The notes under the pieces are model-generated. The model saw only the letters and a program-made list of their open reading frames with translations. It was not told the origin of the DNA and made no database searches. Made by a program: the position numbers and the translations under genes. This document shows positions 10,965 through 30,112 of a stretch of 64,000 bases of DNA, in pieces (position 1 is the stretch's first letter; each line of letters begins with the position of its first letter). Origin of the DNA: Tethya wilhelma (taxonomy: Eukaryota > Porifera > Demospongiae > Tethyida > Tethyidae); NCBI GenBank assembly GCA_964030475.1, contig CAXIPT010000005.1:1855450-1919449 (forward strand), read 5' to 3'.

Positions 10965-13900
10965 ATGTCCTGGCTTGGATTTGACCGGCTCAGGGTCAGG
11001 CACATGATATCCACAGCGAACTCGAGCTCAGAGGTAGCTGAATTGAGTGAAGATGAAGTAGAGATAACTACATTCAGTCACAAGCCCTCAAGTATAAACG
11101 GTGGTACTACTCTTGAAGTCACCACTGACCTGAACAGTGTTGATTCCCCGGACAAACTACCGGACAAGCTTGGTGTTGAGGACGAAGCCAGTGAAACAGA
11201 TGGAGAAGTTAAAGACAGTGAAACTCTCATAGCTTCAGAGGAGATAGATGAGAATGGGGTTGCGAGGGAATACGAAGTAGTCCTCAAGCACCTTGGGTTT
11301 GGGTTCTTCCATGCTTTCCTCCTGGTCATCAATGGGATAGCCCTCACCTCGGATGCTGTCGAAGTGCTCTCCATATCCTTTGTATTGCCGATACTCAACC
11401 GAGCAACTGAGTTCAACATCCAGGATTGGCAGTCGGCGCTGCTCAGTTCCATCATCTTCTGTGGGATGTTGGTCGGGAGCTACTTCTGGGGAGGAATGGC
11501 CGACGTGGTTGGAAGGAGGTCAACACTCATTGTCTCACTGTTGATCAGTGGGGTATTCGGACTGGTGTCTGCAATTGCTCCAAACTTCTGGGTGTTTATA
11601 GTTTTTAGACTCATCAGTGGATTTGGGTCAGTTGATGAATATATCGTATTTACACACACTATAAATATTTGCATTTATTGCCTCAACTTTACTGCAGTGT
11701 TGGGGGCTCTCTACCAGTTATTGCCCCATATACAGCTGAATTCATTCGAAATAAGTACCGTGGGCCTTATCTAGGTTCTCAAAGTCTGTTCTGGACATTG
11801 GGACGGTTCCTCTGCGGTGCAATTGCGTGGGTTATAATCCCACTTGACTCCATCAATGTCCCATTTGGGAGCTACACCTTCCGCAGCTGGAGGTTGTTCA
11901 TTGCACTCTCAGCTCTTCCCTCCATCTTGGGTCTCTTCCTCTATCTCATGCTACCAGAGAGTCCGAGATACTTACTGGGGGTAAGAAGTTCAAGACTCCT
12001 GTGATTATTGTACTTATAATTACATAACCCTTCACTGAATAAGACAACTGACTGTTTCCATAATATCATACATGTTGGGCTTGGCAGGTGGGGTAGGGTG
12101 TTCTTTAGGTTTGGGACTGTTTGAAAAGATAAGATGGTTGCCATTTCAAATATTTTCAATGTAGGTTGGTAGGAATCGTGAAGCGATGAAGGCTTTGAAA
12201 CGTGCTTATCGGATCAACAGATGGGGAAGAGAGAAGAAGGAATTTCCTGTAAGTTTCTTGTTCAAACAACACATATTCCGTAGCAGTTGTCAGAGGACAT
12301 ACAAGTGTTTTATGTATGAAAAATGTCTGTAGAATGTATAGCTTGTTTCTTTGTTAGATTAAGGATGTTGTCTTGGATGGTGTGGTTGTGAAGAAGCCTA
12401 CCCAGGTGAAACAAAGATTCAAGAATATGTTGGACACTATTATTGACGTAAGTCAACGTATGGTTTATAGAAATACCATTGGCATTGCCAGTCATGTGAT
12501 GCTCATGTGATCTCAGGTATTGACGAGATCAAGGCAGCTGTATAAAAGAAAACTTCTTCGTCGAACCCTTCTTCTCATGCTCATTATGTTCTGCCTCGCT
12601 TTTGGGTGAGTTCCTGTCATTGAAATTCTTATTAATCATATGGTTATCCTGATATGATTATTCATACAGCTCGTATGGAGTTACCTTATGGTTTCCTACA
12701 TATGTAAATGATATTACTACCAAAATTGACGAAGAAAGATTTGAATCGTTCTGTGCGAGAAATGTCACTGATGCCACCAGTCTTGACTTGAGGAAGTATT
12801 GTGAGTGTAGCACAGGCACCTTGTTCCATGACTCCCTTGTGAATGGGTCGCTCTTGCAAATGTGGAAGATTGAAGAAGCCACGTTCACAAACGTCCATTT
12901 CAAAGACCTTCGATTTGAGCGGGTCAACTTTACCAATGTTGTATTTGAGGAGTGTTCTTTCAGTAATGTCACATTGACAGAGACCCTCTTTATCAACAGC
13001 ACATGGAATGGCGTAACCATGGAAATGGTCCACTTTAACTCATCAGTGTTTTGCGGAGAGGGATATTCCGATAACATTACTGTACTTCCATCGAGTACCG
13101 TGTCAATGTTCAATGTCTCTATAAATGACGTCCAAAATTTTACCTCCTCTTTTGACGATTCTGCTAATTTGTCTTCCCTGCTCTACACCACTGGGTCTTA
13201 CAATGGAGTGTGTGCCTTCAGAGAGATTAGCTGTGACAAGCCGTTCAGCTATCGGACCTACAGGGACAGCTTCATAATAACGTGTGCTCTTGTTCCTGGA
13301 AATCTGGTGGCCATTGTTGCCGTCTACTTCTTCAGAAGAAATCTCTGGCTAGGTTAGTATGTATTGAAAACGATTGCATTCTGCGTATTGTGTTGTACTG
13401 TAGATGTTCATTGCTATGTGTCATATACGATGGTATAATGTTAATGAACTTGACGTAGCAGCTAGGATCAAAAAATACCAAGGCAGTTTCAATCTTGTAG
13501 ATCTTCCTCATTCCCTTTGTTGTTCGATCTTTTTTCCTCCTTCTATAGCCTTCACACTCTTTGTGTCTGCTGGTTCTGTGTTCCTGCTGTATCTGGTGCA
13601 TACTGAGGCATATGTGATTGCAGTATTGGCTCTCTTCACAGGCATTTCCACTCCTGCTTGGAGTGACTCAACTCTTATCAGTGCTGAAGTATACCCAACA
13701 GATCTAAGGTAAGCCTTACGGTACTAATGGCTACTTAGCTAGATAGAGAGATTGATTTGCGGACTCAATCATCTATCCTTTGTGTTCAGGTCGAGTGCTG
13801 CAGGAGTTCATTTGCTAATGGCAAGAATTGGTGCTATTTTTGGAACAAATATATTTGGAGAGTTTATTCATGTGAACCCAAGTATTCCTGTATTCTTTGT

Positions 13901-13976
13901 GGCAGCCGTACTGTTTGTGGGAGGAGTGGCATCACTGGCTCTACCAACCACCACAAGGAAGACACTACTCAAATGA
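10965..13976 (+). CDS. SV2-like major facilitator transporter with pentapeptide-repeat luminal loop
   Basis: Exons 10965-11626, 11698-11980, 12165-12248, 12358-12447, 12517-12605, 12670-13352, 13549-13708 and 13790-13976 all join in frame. Order: acidic N-terminal tail; first membrane bundle with the MFS signature GGMADVVGRRS; VGGSLPVIAPYTAEF; PESPRYLL; then SYGVTLWFPTYV; a large loop; second bundle; stop after TRKTLLK. The loop (about 12780-13200) carries F/V-x-N-V-x-F pentapeptide-like repeats (FTNVHFKDLRFERVNFTNVVFEECSF) and several N-x-S/T sites, as in the fourth luminal loop of SV2 proteins. The order matches SV2 rather than SVOP, which lacks this loop. An in-frame ATG at 10797 would overlap the ASCC2 start, so 10965 (A at -3) is preferred. 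AATAAA follows near 14008. The transported substrate is unknown. Confidence 0.88.
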
Positions 13977-14360
13977 TTGATCTATTTATACGATTGAGTT
14001 TTATGAAATAAATTTCCATATTCCGTATACTCTCAGTGTTACCATCCGGTTATCAATAAAAGTATTTTTCAAGATACTCCAAGTGTGATCGTATTCAAGC
14101 GGGGATTCTGTAGGCACATACTAAGTTAGCTTCTCTTAAATACTGTTAGTTTGTAGTAGCTAGGTCTGTGTGTGCGGGAGAGAGGTAAATGACCAGGAGA
14201 TAGTACCCAGCGGAGACGCCATTAACAACTCAACAAAGGTCATTTTTATTCACTTGAAGGCCGTTCAAAAACGCCATTCAACCCATCTGAAGACTCACTA
14301 GAGTAATACCGTCACATTCTACTATCGTGTAACACCCCGAGCGAATGGTGAGAGAGAGAG
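13977..14360. other. 3' UTR of SV2-like gene and GSK3 upstream region
   Basis: Holds AATAAA-type polyadenylation signals near 14008 and 14055, then the leader of GSK3 with a GA-rich stretch just before the ATG. No further gene seen. Confidence 0.6.
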
Positions 14361-21083
<6,723 letters not shown>

Positions 21084-21733
21084 CTTCTTTATAATATATA
21101 ACACTGTCTGTCCATTTCACACCTGATGTTAGCCTGTACCACACCCCCACAGAGAGAGATAGTTGGTCATTGCTGCTGTTTATTATTGTCTGTTCGTCTG
21201 TTTTTTTGTTAGTGATGTCATTATTGTCACAGTTGACTGAGCACATCATCCGTCAGTCGTTATAATACATGTATTTTGAGTTGTTCCTGAGTGGGTGGGG
21301 ATTGTGGTTGCCATGGAAATGGTGTGAAGTGTGCTTGGCAAGAATTTATAGCTTTTTCGTTTTTGTTTTTTTGGTGTTTAGCTTGAGCATGTGTTTTGTT
21401 AGAAGACTCTTAAATCTTTGTATTATCTCATTCGCCTTTCATCTTTATGACTTCTCATTCCATCTCGTTCTCATTACCACTGTAAACTATTACTATGCTC
21501 CTGTTGTAATTAATTAATTATTATACAAGTACATTTTCGTAATTGTGTTATCAGTGTGTGTGTTCTGTGTGAGTGGGTATATGCTGTTTTAATACTATCA
21601 TGCATAATAATGTATTGACAATTTCTCTGCACTTTATATAATGGCTCTCAAGAAATTGTGATCACCATTATCACTATGGTAACCATATGGTGGGTGTGGC
21701 TCCAATATCATAAGGGGCGGGGCTCTTACAGTG
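21084..21733. other. GSK3 3' UTR and spacer before second LRR gene
   Basis: T-rich, AT-rich sequence. No exon was recognised. Confidence 0.6.
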
Positions 21734-23313
21734 ATGGCAACAACTACAGCTGTTTCTCCATCTTTACATTGTGTGGACAGATGTGAACAATTGGAAAAGA
21801 GAACTTCTCAGGAGAGACCTACTGCCCTCAAACTGACCATCAGTAGCTACCAGTCTTCTCTCCCAACTCTAGTGGCCGTGAGGGAGTCCACTAGTCTTCA
21901 ACACCTCCATATAGTCAGCTCCATTGGTGATGAGGAGATAGCTAAACTGTGTGAAGATGTTCTTCTACGAAATAGTTCGCTTGAGAACGTGACCCTTGAG
22001 CTCTGTGAATGCAGTAACCATGGTGCCAAACATCTATCGAATGTGATTGCTAACACACGCACCATCAAAGAGCTCCATGTGTTGTTGAATGGTGTGGACA
22101 GTGAGGGTGCTGCTTATTTAGCCGAGGCATTGAAGGGTTCTTGTCTCTGTGTGTTCTCAATCTATGCAACTCAATTGGACCTTCTCGATAGCACCATTGG
22201 GGACATTGGTGCTGGTTATGTGGCAAACTCGCTACAGTTTAATACCAAGTTGTCTTCACTAGGGATCTGTCAGAGTAGAATCAGCAATCTTGGACTGGAG
22301 AACATCTTGGCTGGTTTGAGGATAAACCAAACCATTACACATTTGGATCTCCATTCCAATCTGATTGGTAACGATGGAGCTACTGCTTTAGGGGAATTTT
22401 TGGGAACGAATGCAACTTTACGACATCTCATTCTGGACAAGAATCACAACATTGGCTGTGAGGGAGCCAAAGAAATCGCCCTGTCTCTCTGCAAGAATAA
22501 CACACTGGAGAGTCTCAGTTTACGATCGTGTGGGATTGGCAAGAGAGGAGGAGAGAGATTTGCCACCACCCTCAGTCAGAACTCATCCCTCACCTCTCTG
22601 GACCTGTGTGGAAATGTCTCCATCGGTGACGGTGCAGTGGAACTGTTGAGTCGTGGGCTCAAACAGAACAAGGCTCTCTGTAAGTTGAACCTGGCCAGCT
22701 GTGGGGTAGGTGATGAAGGGTGTGCTCATTTGGCCGAAGCCTTGGCAACCAATGCCACTCTCACTCATCTATGGTTGAACAAGAACCACATCAGTGATGG
22801 TGGAGCCACAGCACTTGGTGAGACACTCACGAAAACAAGGTTTGTTGAAAAGTAATATCATCATTGTATCCCAAAAATATGCTTGGTTAGTAGAAATTTT
22901 TACATCTGACTCAGTAGCAGGACTGTTTCATTATGTGCTAGGCATTTTAGTGGATCAACCTTTTGCCAATTTACTATAGACACTTGCCTGAGCAGGCATT
23001 GGGAGGGTTCCTTATGTTTGGGGTTGAATTTTCATGCAGCACTCTAACTTGTCTGGTACTGACTGAGAACAGACTCAATGCTCAAGGTACCAGAGCTCTT
23101 CTGGACTGTCTTCAGACCAACTCCTCACTTACCACTCTACAGCTGGATGGGAGGACACTAGGGGGTCAGGTTTCCATGGCAACAGCTCTATTAACAAAGA
23201 ACAGGGAGTTGAAGCACTACAAGAAATTGACAGCAGAACTTACTCAAAGAAACGAGGAACTTCGGAAGGAATTAGACAAGTATCGATTGCACACAACTGG
23301 TTCTGACTGTTAG
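21734..23313 (+). CDS. LRR (NLR/RI-type) protein with C-terminal coiled coil
   Basis: Two exons: 21734-22839 and 23040-23313, joined through a split Ser codon. The long first exon encodes about ten RI-type repeats such as IGDIGAGYVANSLQFN, IGNDGATALGEFLGTN, IGDGAVELLSRGLKQN and VGDEGCAHLAEALATN. After one more repeat the protein ends in a short helical coiled coil (ELKHYKKLTAELTQRNEEL) and stops after GSDC. No effector or NACHT domain is visible, so it is an LRR-only protein of about 460 residues. It resembles the LRR part at 17544-19469, so the two may be paralogues. Role unknown; in animals such repeats usually serve as ligand- or partner-binding surfaces. It converges on RPS25 with a 112-base spacer. 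Confidence 0.8.
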
Positions 23314-23425
23314 ACAATTACATAATTATGATATCATTTTGAAAATAAGCACAATATTTTCAAACTTCATAAAATTGCATTCATCTGACAAAAACACTGT
23401 GCTATATCGTCATGACAACTAACAA

Positions 23426-24044
23426 TCAATGTTCATCTCCCTTTGGCGCTCGGGTGTAGATCACCTGTGCGTGATGGAGGAGGACCTCTCGGATAAGTCC
23501 CTTCCCTTCCATCTCCTTCAACGCCCTTCTTGCTAGAGAGGCTCTGATCTTTAATCTCTCTGACACCACTGCTGGGGTGATCAACTTGTAACTGGGCACT
23601 TCCTTGTAGAGCTTGTCGTATGTGGCTTTGTCAAACAGAGCCAGATTGTTGAGCTTATCACGTACTTTTCCCTTGGACCATTTCTATGTGTGTGTGTGTG
23701 TGTGTGTGCATGTGTATTTACATGTGAGTGAGAGTATCCTATCAAGCACACATCATAATACATAGAGATATTCAGGTATGAGTACATTGAACCATATTTG
23801 TGAACACATTTACAACTAAACACAGTCGATTCACCTTCTTCTTGGCCTTTCCACCACTACCTGATGGCTTGGCTGACTTCTGTTGAGTTTTTCCTTTCTG
23901 TTGGCCCTTTTGCTGCTGTTTGGGCGGCTACAGACAAAGTACATGCATATATGAACACAATGGTAACAAAAAGAAAGAGAATCAACTAGCTTCGTTCGAT
24001 AGAAGCCGCGAAATAATCATCGACACACATAAACCACTCACCAT
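23426..24044 (-). CDS. RPS25: 40S ribosomal protein S25 (eS25)
   Basis: Exons: 24044-24042 (only the start codon), 23927-23835 and 23683-23426. The product begins [11 protein letters not shown], then [52 protein letters not shown] and [11 protein letters not shown]. This matches eS25 along its full length, including the basic N-terminal tail and winged-helix core. Splitting right after the ATG also occurs in vertebrate RPS25. A (TG)n tract lies in the second intron. Head to head with ACBP. Confidence 0.96.
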
Positions 24045-24238
24045 GTTGTCTATTTAGAGAACAAGAGGACATGTGCTTTTCACGCATGCGCACAAATACC
24101 ACAGAATCAATAGGAATCACGTGGCTCAGCGGGTGGGGCTCTATCAAGAATTTTGGGATTCTCATCACATCCAGAGGTGAGTCTTGTCTGTTTTTCGAGA
24201 AAAGAAGTACTAAACTGTATGTATTCTTGCAGACCATT
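24045..24238. promoter_or_regulatory. putative bidirectional promoter, RPS25 / ACBP
   Basis: 194 bases lie between the two start codons. CACGCATGCGCACAA near 24080 is a GC-containing palindromic element of the NRF1-like type (GCATGCGC) seen in animal housekeeping promoters. An acceptor (TTGCAG) just before the ACBP ATG suggests a 5' UTR intron. Promoter function is inferred from arrangement and motif. Confidence 0.5.
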
Positions 24239-24514
24239 ATGTCCAATTCTGAAGCATTCAATCAGGCAGCAGAAGAAGTCAAGAAATTGACTGAACGTCC
24301 AACAGACCAGGAGCTGTTGGACCTCTATGGCTACTTCAAGCAAGCCACTGTTGGTGATATCAACACCGAACGACCTGGGATGTTCAGCTTGGACTTGAAG
24401 GGGAAAGCCAAATGGGACAACTGGAACAGTCGTAAGGGAATGAGCAAGGAGGCTGCTGAACAGAAGTACATTGAAATTGTACAGGCATTGAAGAGCCAGT
24501 ACCCTTCCAGTTGA
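24239..24514 (+). CDS. Acyl-CoA-binding protein (ACBP/DBI)
   Basis: A 91-residue single-exon coding region starting [15 protein letters not shown]. It binds long-chain acyl-CoA esters in the cytosol. Signature parts: [19 protein letters not shown] and [23 protein letters not shown], containing the Tyr and Lys residues that contact the ligand. The length equals typical animal ACBP. An in-frame upstream ATG at 24071 would extend it across the 5' UTR splice acceptor and is rejected. It converges with the HMIT 3' part, 155 bases away. Confidence 0.95.
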   Translation: MSNSEAFNQAAEEVKKLTERPTDQELLDLYGYFKQATVGDINTERPGMFSLDLKGKAKWDNWNSRKGMSKEAAEQKYIEIVQALKSQYPSS

Positions 24515-24669
24515 ACTTTTGTCAATCTGTGGTGCATATACTGATGTATTATAATGTTTGTTACCATGAGTGTTTCATAATATATTTGGAAATTTATTGA
24601 GTTACATAGACCTGTTAGAAATGGACGGCCATATAGTCACACAATATTAAACGGACACAATCATTAAAT

Positions 24670-26040
24670 TTAGTATAATAAACTATTTCTCTTCTTTCTG
24701 CACCATGATAAGAAGTGTGGTCTTTGAAACAGCTGATCTACTTCTTCCAGAGTCTTTCCTTTGGTCTCTGGAACAAAGAACACGATGAACAGGAGACCCA
24801 AGAAAGATAGCCCCGAATAGAGTCCAAAAGTTGCTGGCTGACCGAGTGTGTCAGCAAGAGTCAAAAATGTCATTGATACGACCAAATTAGCACACCAATT
24901 GACAAAGGTTGCTATGGAGATGGCAGTACTCCGAGCCCAGGTGGGATAGATCTCTGAATTGACAGTCCAGGGCAGTGGTCCCATGCCCGGAGCAAAGAAT
25001 GCAATGTACAGAAAGAGGGAGAATATCGCAAGGGCAGCATAATGATTGTTCGGACAACTGATATAGTTCCACTCTCTTAAAAATGGCGATGTCATCTCTT
25101 GAGTATCATTAGGGGTTTCCCCAACCACTAAGCATAGATCGGTCCCATTGATTAGGAAATGACTATTGGTAGTTCCATCGGGCAACTCCTTGCCTCCCTG
25201 ACTGCAAGTGCCATTCCAATAGAGTCCAGTGGCATTATCGTAGTCCGCACAGAACCCACAGTGAGAGTTACCAACACAGGCACCACAGGAGTGATAGACA
25301 CAAGACGAATCCACCATGGGATCGGCTGACGGACTGAAGTGGTCCATGAGTACAAAGGTCGAAGAGAGGAGAAGAAATGCAAAGATGGTCCCCGAAACGC
25401 TTCCGATAAGGAGCTTTCTTCGTCCCAAACGATCGACTAGAATGAGTCCGACTATCGTGAAGAGAAAGTTAGCAAAACCAGGCACAGTAGCCAACCAGAT
25501 GGCATCTTGAGTTGCAAAACCCGCCATTTGAATAATAGAAGCACTATAATACCTGTGTGTGAATGACAGTAAGCAATGATGTTTAAGAACAATGCCAGAT
25601 TACAAGTAAATAGATGTGGTATGAGGTGACTGATTATATGACACTCACATGACAGTATTGATGCCAGCAAACTGTTGAAAGAGCTGTAGACCACATCCAA
25701 CAAGTAGAGCCAGTAATAAAGACTTTGTCGTGCAAAATCTTGTGACAAACTCCACCAAACCTAACAGACAGCACAAAGTTTAATGCAAATCAATGATATT
25801 TTCTCTCTCTCTCTCACTCATTCACACACCATACCTTGCTGGGATCTCTTGTACTCTTCATAGTCAGCTATAATGTCCTTAAGCTCACCATCCACCTGGT
25901 CCAATGGCCTTACTCTGCGTAGGATAGCTCGAGCCTTGTCTATCTTTCCATGGAACACAAGCCATCGTGGAGTCTCAGGCATGAAAAGGAGACCAAAGAA
26001 CATCATAAGAGAGGGAATGGCAGCCAGACTAAACATGAAC
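24670..26040 (-). CDS. SLC2A13: Proton/myo-inositol cotransporter (HMIT, SLC2A13), 3' part
   Basis: Exons 26040-25835, 25760-25659 and 25552-24670 join in frame. Seen: RFMFSLAAIPSLMMFFGLLF; MPETPRWLV (sugar-porter motif); LFQQFAGINTVMYYSASI (QQxxGINxxxYYS); VDRLGRRKLL; a cysteine-rich extracellular insert CGACVGNSHCGFCADYDN; GPLPWTVNSEIYPTWARS; PETKGKTLEEV; stop after NSLLY. The Cys-rich loop before the last membrane segments and the PWTVNSEIYP wording are specific to HMIT among SLC2 proteins. The first exon starts inside an Arg codon whose AG is supplied by the exon at 31323-31921 on the opposite strand. The gene is therefore complete but split by an apparent inversion. Confidence 0.93.
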
Positions 26041-26124
26041 CTGTCCATGTGTGCATATTATAAGAAGATGATGAGGTTTTATGTGTGGCACATTATCTTT
26101 GAATCTGGCAGACTGGTAGACAAG

Positions 26125-26126
<2 letters not shown>

Positions 26127-26163
<37 letters not shown>
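26127..26163. repeat. (TG)n microsatellite at inferred assembly breakpoint
   Basis: A pure TG tract. To the left is the first intron of the HMIT 3' part (minus strand); to the right is an intron of the LRR-phosphatase gene (plus strand). Both genes are incomplete exactly here, and both missing partners (19469 and 31921) also end in TG/CA tracts. Confidence 0.8.
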
Positions 26164-26164
<1 letters not shown>

Positions 26165-26252
26165 TAGTTCACGTGTGGGAAAGATCATCAAGTGAGTCTG
26201 AGACTCATTCACGATAACATTGCAAGGTATTGATATCTCTTGCTTTATACAG

Positions 26253-29200
26253 AATGCATTAGGTGATGTGGTTAGCAACCGTTGCCAGGAAGTGATTGGT
26301 CGTCACAACCACACCCTCCAAGTGTTGGACGTGCACTCAACCAGAATGTCAACACCGGCCGTTTCATCTGTAAGACATCTTACCATATATGGCAGCAACA
26401 TTTCACTGTTACTATAAATACATGTGTTTCTATTTTCAGTTGGTGGAGAGCATGCGTAAAGAGAAGGTCCTTAGAACCCTCGGCAGTCAGCCCCTCCCAC
26501 TTCCTGGAGCCGGGGAAGTGTCCCCCCTCCCCCCAACAGGGAACATGCTAGAGATGGAGGAATGGAGACCCCAGCAGTTCCACACCGGACTCTTGAAACC
26601 ACTCTCAACCACTGCACCTTCACAGAGGTAAATTTAGAAGTGACGTCACCCAGTACTACATGTACGTAAACATAATATAATATTCTTTGTCATGTCTGCA
26701 CTAGACACACGACATTCAAAGCACTGGAATCCCTACCAGCACCACAAGAGACGGCACAGACTCTGGTTGTCAAGGAAATAGTGGGTGGGACCAACAGAAG
26801 AAGACGGAGCTCCCTACCTCAATTCATCATGAGCAAATTCATTCGCAAGAAAGAAAGTAAGCTGTGACTTGCTGTGCATATGAAATTTGTTTCGAGCTAA
26901 CCGATCTATTCAGGTGTTCATGATATTCATGCAAGCCGAGATGGTCGTAGGGCTTCAAGACCAGTAAGGGTTACCACAGCACACATTGGTATCATCATCT
27001 CATCTCTATGTAATGTCTTATCAATTTCATAGCCGGTTGGTTTTGAACTTCAACCTTTATCAGAAGAGGAACACGATCATGCAGAGATAGCACAGCAACA
27101 GTCACCAAAGAGAGAGAGTACCACCTTCTTTGGAACAGCTCTGCCTGGTAGCAGCCTCCTCACAGAGAGTTTTCCTTCCAGTATGTCTAGTGCTGACCAA
27201 AATGTGAGTACCTATATAAATGTTCCGGCAGAGAAATAATAATTATCATTGTAAATTTTTAATTGTTTTTAGAGGGGATTGTTTGTTTTTAAGGTAAATT
27301 TCTATTTTTTGTGTGTGTGTGTGTGTTTTTTGCCCCCCCCCCTTCCCCCTCATTTGTTGCTAGGTGATTGAACAACCTTCAGTGATGTCAACACAAATGC
27401 CAGATCTTCAAGGTCAAAGTTCGTCTCCTTCCCTGGAACACACGAGCACTGTGGAGAGGATTGGAGGTATCACTGCCACTGGAGCCACCAGTGGAACGGA
27501 CAACGAGAAACCAATGAAAGACCAATGGGTATGAAATACCTGGCTACCAAGAGCTAGGAGGTGCATGTATAACCATTACATCGTTTTTCACCTCTGGATC
27601 ATGTATTTTTTATGCAGTTTTCTGCTCTTCAAATGCGGGTTGGTATGGTGAAGATGGGAGGCTTCTTGCACAATGGCTTCCAAGCTCTTCAAACTGCCTC
27701 TGAAGGAAAGACCTACGATACTAGTATTAGTCAGTTGCCTAGGAACAGCAGTAAGAACCAACCAGAAGCACCGATACCTCCATCACACAGCAGAGTCAAA
27801 CTACAGCTGGTCATGGAAGAAGTTGGATCGGACTACATCAATGCATGGTAGGATAGGAATTAAATTCAAACATGCACAATCACATGTAGCAGATGTAGGC
27901 CTTGTGTAGCTTCCTTCCCTGTGAATATTGCAGCATGTAATGATTCACAGAGAGAGTCTGGGAATGAGGCAAAGCCTTGAGATCTGGTTTGCATGGAGAT
28001 TGGCTAGTGTTGAAAAATTGTAGTTCTAGTAGCTTAGTGGTAAGAACATTCAACTAGATTTTGAAAGATCTAAAGCTAGTTAGGATTCGAATCCCAGCTA
28101 GATCTCAAGATTTTTTCCATTGACTTTTCATCATGACATGTACTTTCCATCCTCCATCCAAGAGTTCAACTATGTACTGTCAATTTCAGTTTCATTGGTT
28201 CTCCCGAGCGTCCCAGGGGATTCATCGTGACCCAGTCTCCTCTGAACACAACTGTCAAAGACGTCTGGCGACTCGTGTGGGAATCCAGAGTGGGCGTGGT
28301 GGTGATTTTGACAATGGAGAATGAGGTGCAGAGATGGTGGCCAGAGAAAGGACACACCCACTCTTATCCATTGGTCGTGGCACGAGCATGGGAACAAGGT
28401 GATTGAAAATGGATTTTTTCTATACAGTAGCATATTACCATACAGCTGGAAATATTGACAGGGATTTTAATTGACAATCTGACAGTCAAAGTCCAAATCG
28501 TCAAATTTAAGTTCACCGATATTTTGGCTGCTATATACGTATGTATACACAGTGACACGCATAAATCGTCAAATTAAAACTCATCAATTTACTTATGTTC
28601 TATGGAGCAAGCCATCAAATTTTTTGACTGTCTATATTTCCGGCAATAATAATTATATGGTATATTGCATTGTATAGCCTATACAAATCTAGGGTGTCAA
28701 ATAAAAGACTGGACTATCCTTATCAATGGTCTATATATTGAGCTAGACTAAAAGACTTATATAACAATAGTCCTCAGAGAGTTCAGTGTTACTGCATTAC
28801 CGTATTATTTGGTCCTAAACTTATACATGTAGATTGTCTAACAGTTCGTCTCAGTGATGAACGTAAGAGTAAAGAGTGTCCAGATGTCGTCTTTGGTACA
28901 TTGGTACTACATAGCAAGGTGGACCAGGAATCAGACACCGTCCAATTGATACACTACAAAGCCTGGCGACACCAAGGTACATACTAACATTGGTTGTCGT
29001 TTTATCCATAGCATGACATTGTGTCATGTTATGGGGTAGTCTTACAGACCAGACAGACTGACCAGACCCACCCTCCACGTTTGGCCCACGAGACTATATA
29101 GTTACGGATAGTGTTAGTCTCTTACAAGAGACTAGAGACTGACAATAGCCATGCCAATTATTGAGACTGTTTGTGTTGTATCCAGGTACTCCTGATGAGA

Positions 29201-29990
29201 CCCAGCCAATTGCTAACGTCATTCACAGAGCGATCCAATTGAGAGACCAAAAACAGACGTCATTTGTAAGTTGTGAGCAATGCATGTATAGCCTTGTTCC
29301 AGGCTCCTCCTTCACGAATATTTCCTTATTTTTGAAGAAAATATTCGCCATGGGCAATGAGGCTAATGCATGTACATACTGCATAGAAGTGTATCGTATC
29401 ATGTGATTGTCATGTGATGTTCAGCCGATATTGGTGATAAGCAAGCTTGGTGCAGGCAGGGCTGGATGCTACTGTGCTGTGAGTGTGGCTTATGAGATGA
29501 TGTCATCGGAAAATCCAATGTTATGGGACAATGATACCAACATACTGGATCAGGTGAGGGATTGACCAATAAAGATGTGTAAATTTTGTGTCATGTGATG
29601 ATCATGTGACACTCAGGTGATCCGAGGAGTGAGAGAGTGTCGAAGTGGGCTGGTCAGTACTCAACAACAGTATGAATTCTGTCACCAGTTGCTATTGGAA
29701 ACACTAAAGACCACACCCACTGCAATGGGAGGAGCAGAAGAGGAGCAACCAGAGACAAAGAAAAAGACGACCAAAACAAAATGGAAACTGTTCAAGGTAA
29801 GGGTGAGCAGTTGACAAAAAAGTTTCCTGCATACTGATAGATCATCAGGCTAAATTTAGACTCTTATGGTTCTTGTGCTCTTCAGGGGAAGCGTTCTAAA
29901 GCCAAACTAAAGAGCAAAGATGATGACCTTGAAGACAGAGAACCATTGGGATTTGAGGAGTCTGCAATGAACACCAACCTACTATACTAG
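26253..29990 (+). CDS. Receptor-type-like pseudophosphatase domain gene, 3' part (with LRR N-terminus from 17544-19469)
   Basis: Exons start at 26253, 26440, 26705, 26914, 27033, 27364, 27618, 28190, 28833, 29186, 29425, 29617 and 29886. The first completes an LRR. A long polar linker follows, with basic, Ser-rich (RRRRSSLPQF) and Gln-rich parts. From about 27770 there is a protein-tyrosine-phosphatase fold: SRVKLQLV, GSDYINACFIG, GFIVTQSPLNTTVKDVWRLV (compare YIATQGPL..T..DFWRMV) and STQQQYEFCHQLLLE. Catalytic elements are lost: the WPD loop reads WRHQG, and the P-loop HCxxGxGRTG reads ISKLGAGRAG, so the cysteine position is Ser and the His is Ile. The Arg remains. It ends with a Lys-rich tail and NTNLLY. 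Probably a catalytically dead adaptor. The combination with NLR-type LRRs is not one I know. It converges on RPB5 (122 bases). Confidence 0.75.
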
Positions 29991-30112
29991 GTCACATGAC
30001 AGTCACAATTGCACACACACAGGCACATGACGCAGGTTGAGCGAAAAAAATAATGCAACAATACATAATGAAATGCAAATGTAGTGATCAGACAGTCGGC
30101 ATGCACAATGCA

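Noticed and set aside
12658..13113. Minus-strand open frames opposite the SV2-like luminal loop
   Set aside because: They are antisense shadows of a well-spliced exon with clear SV2 similarity.
24071..24238. N-terminal extension of ACBP
   Set aside because: It crosses a good splice acceptor (TTGCAG) just before the canonical start, and the 91-residue form matches family length.
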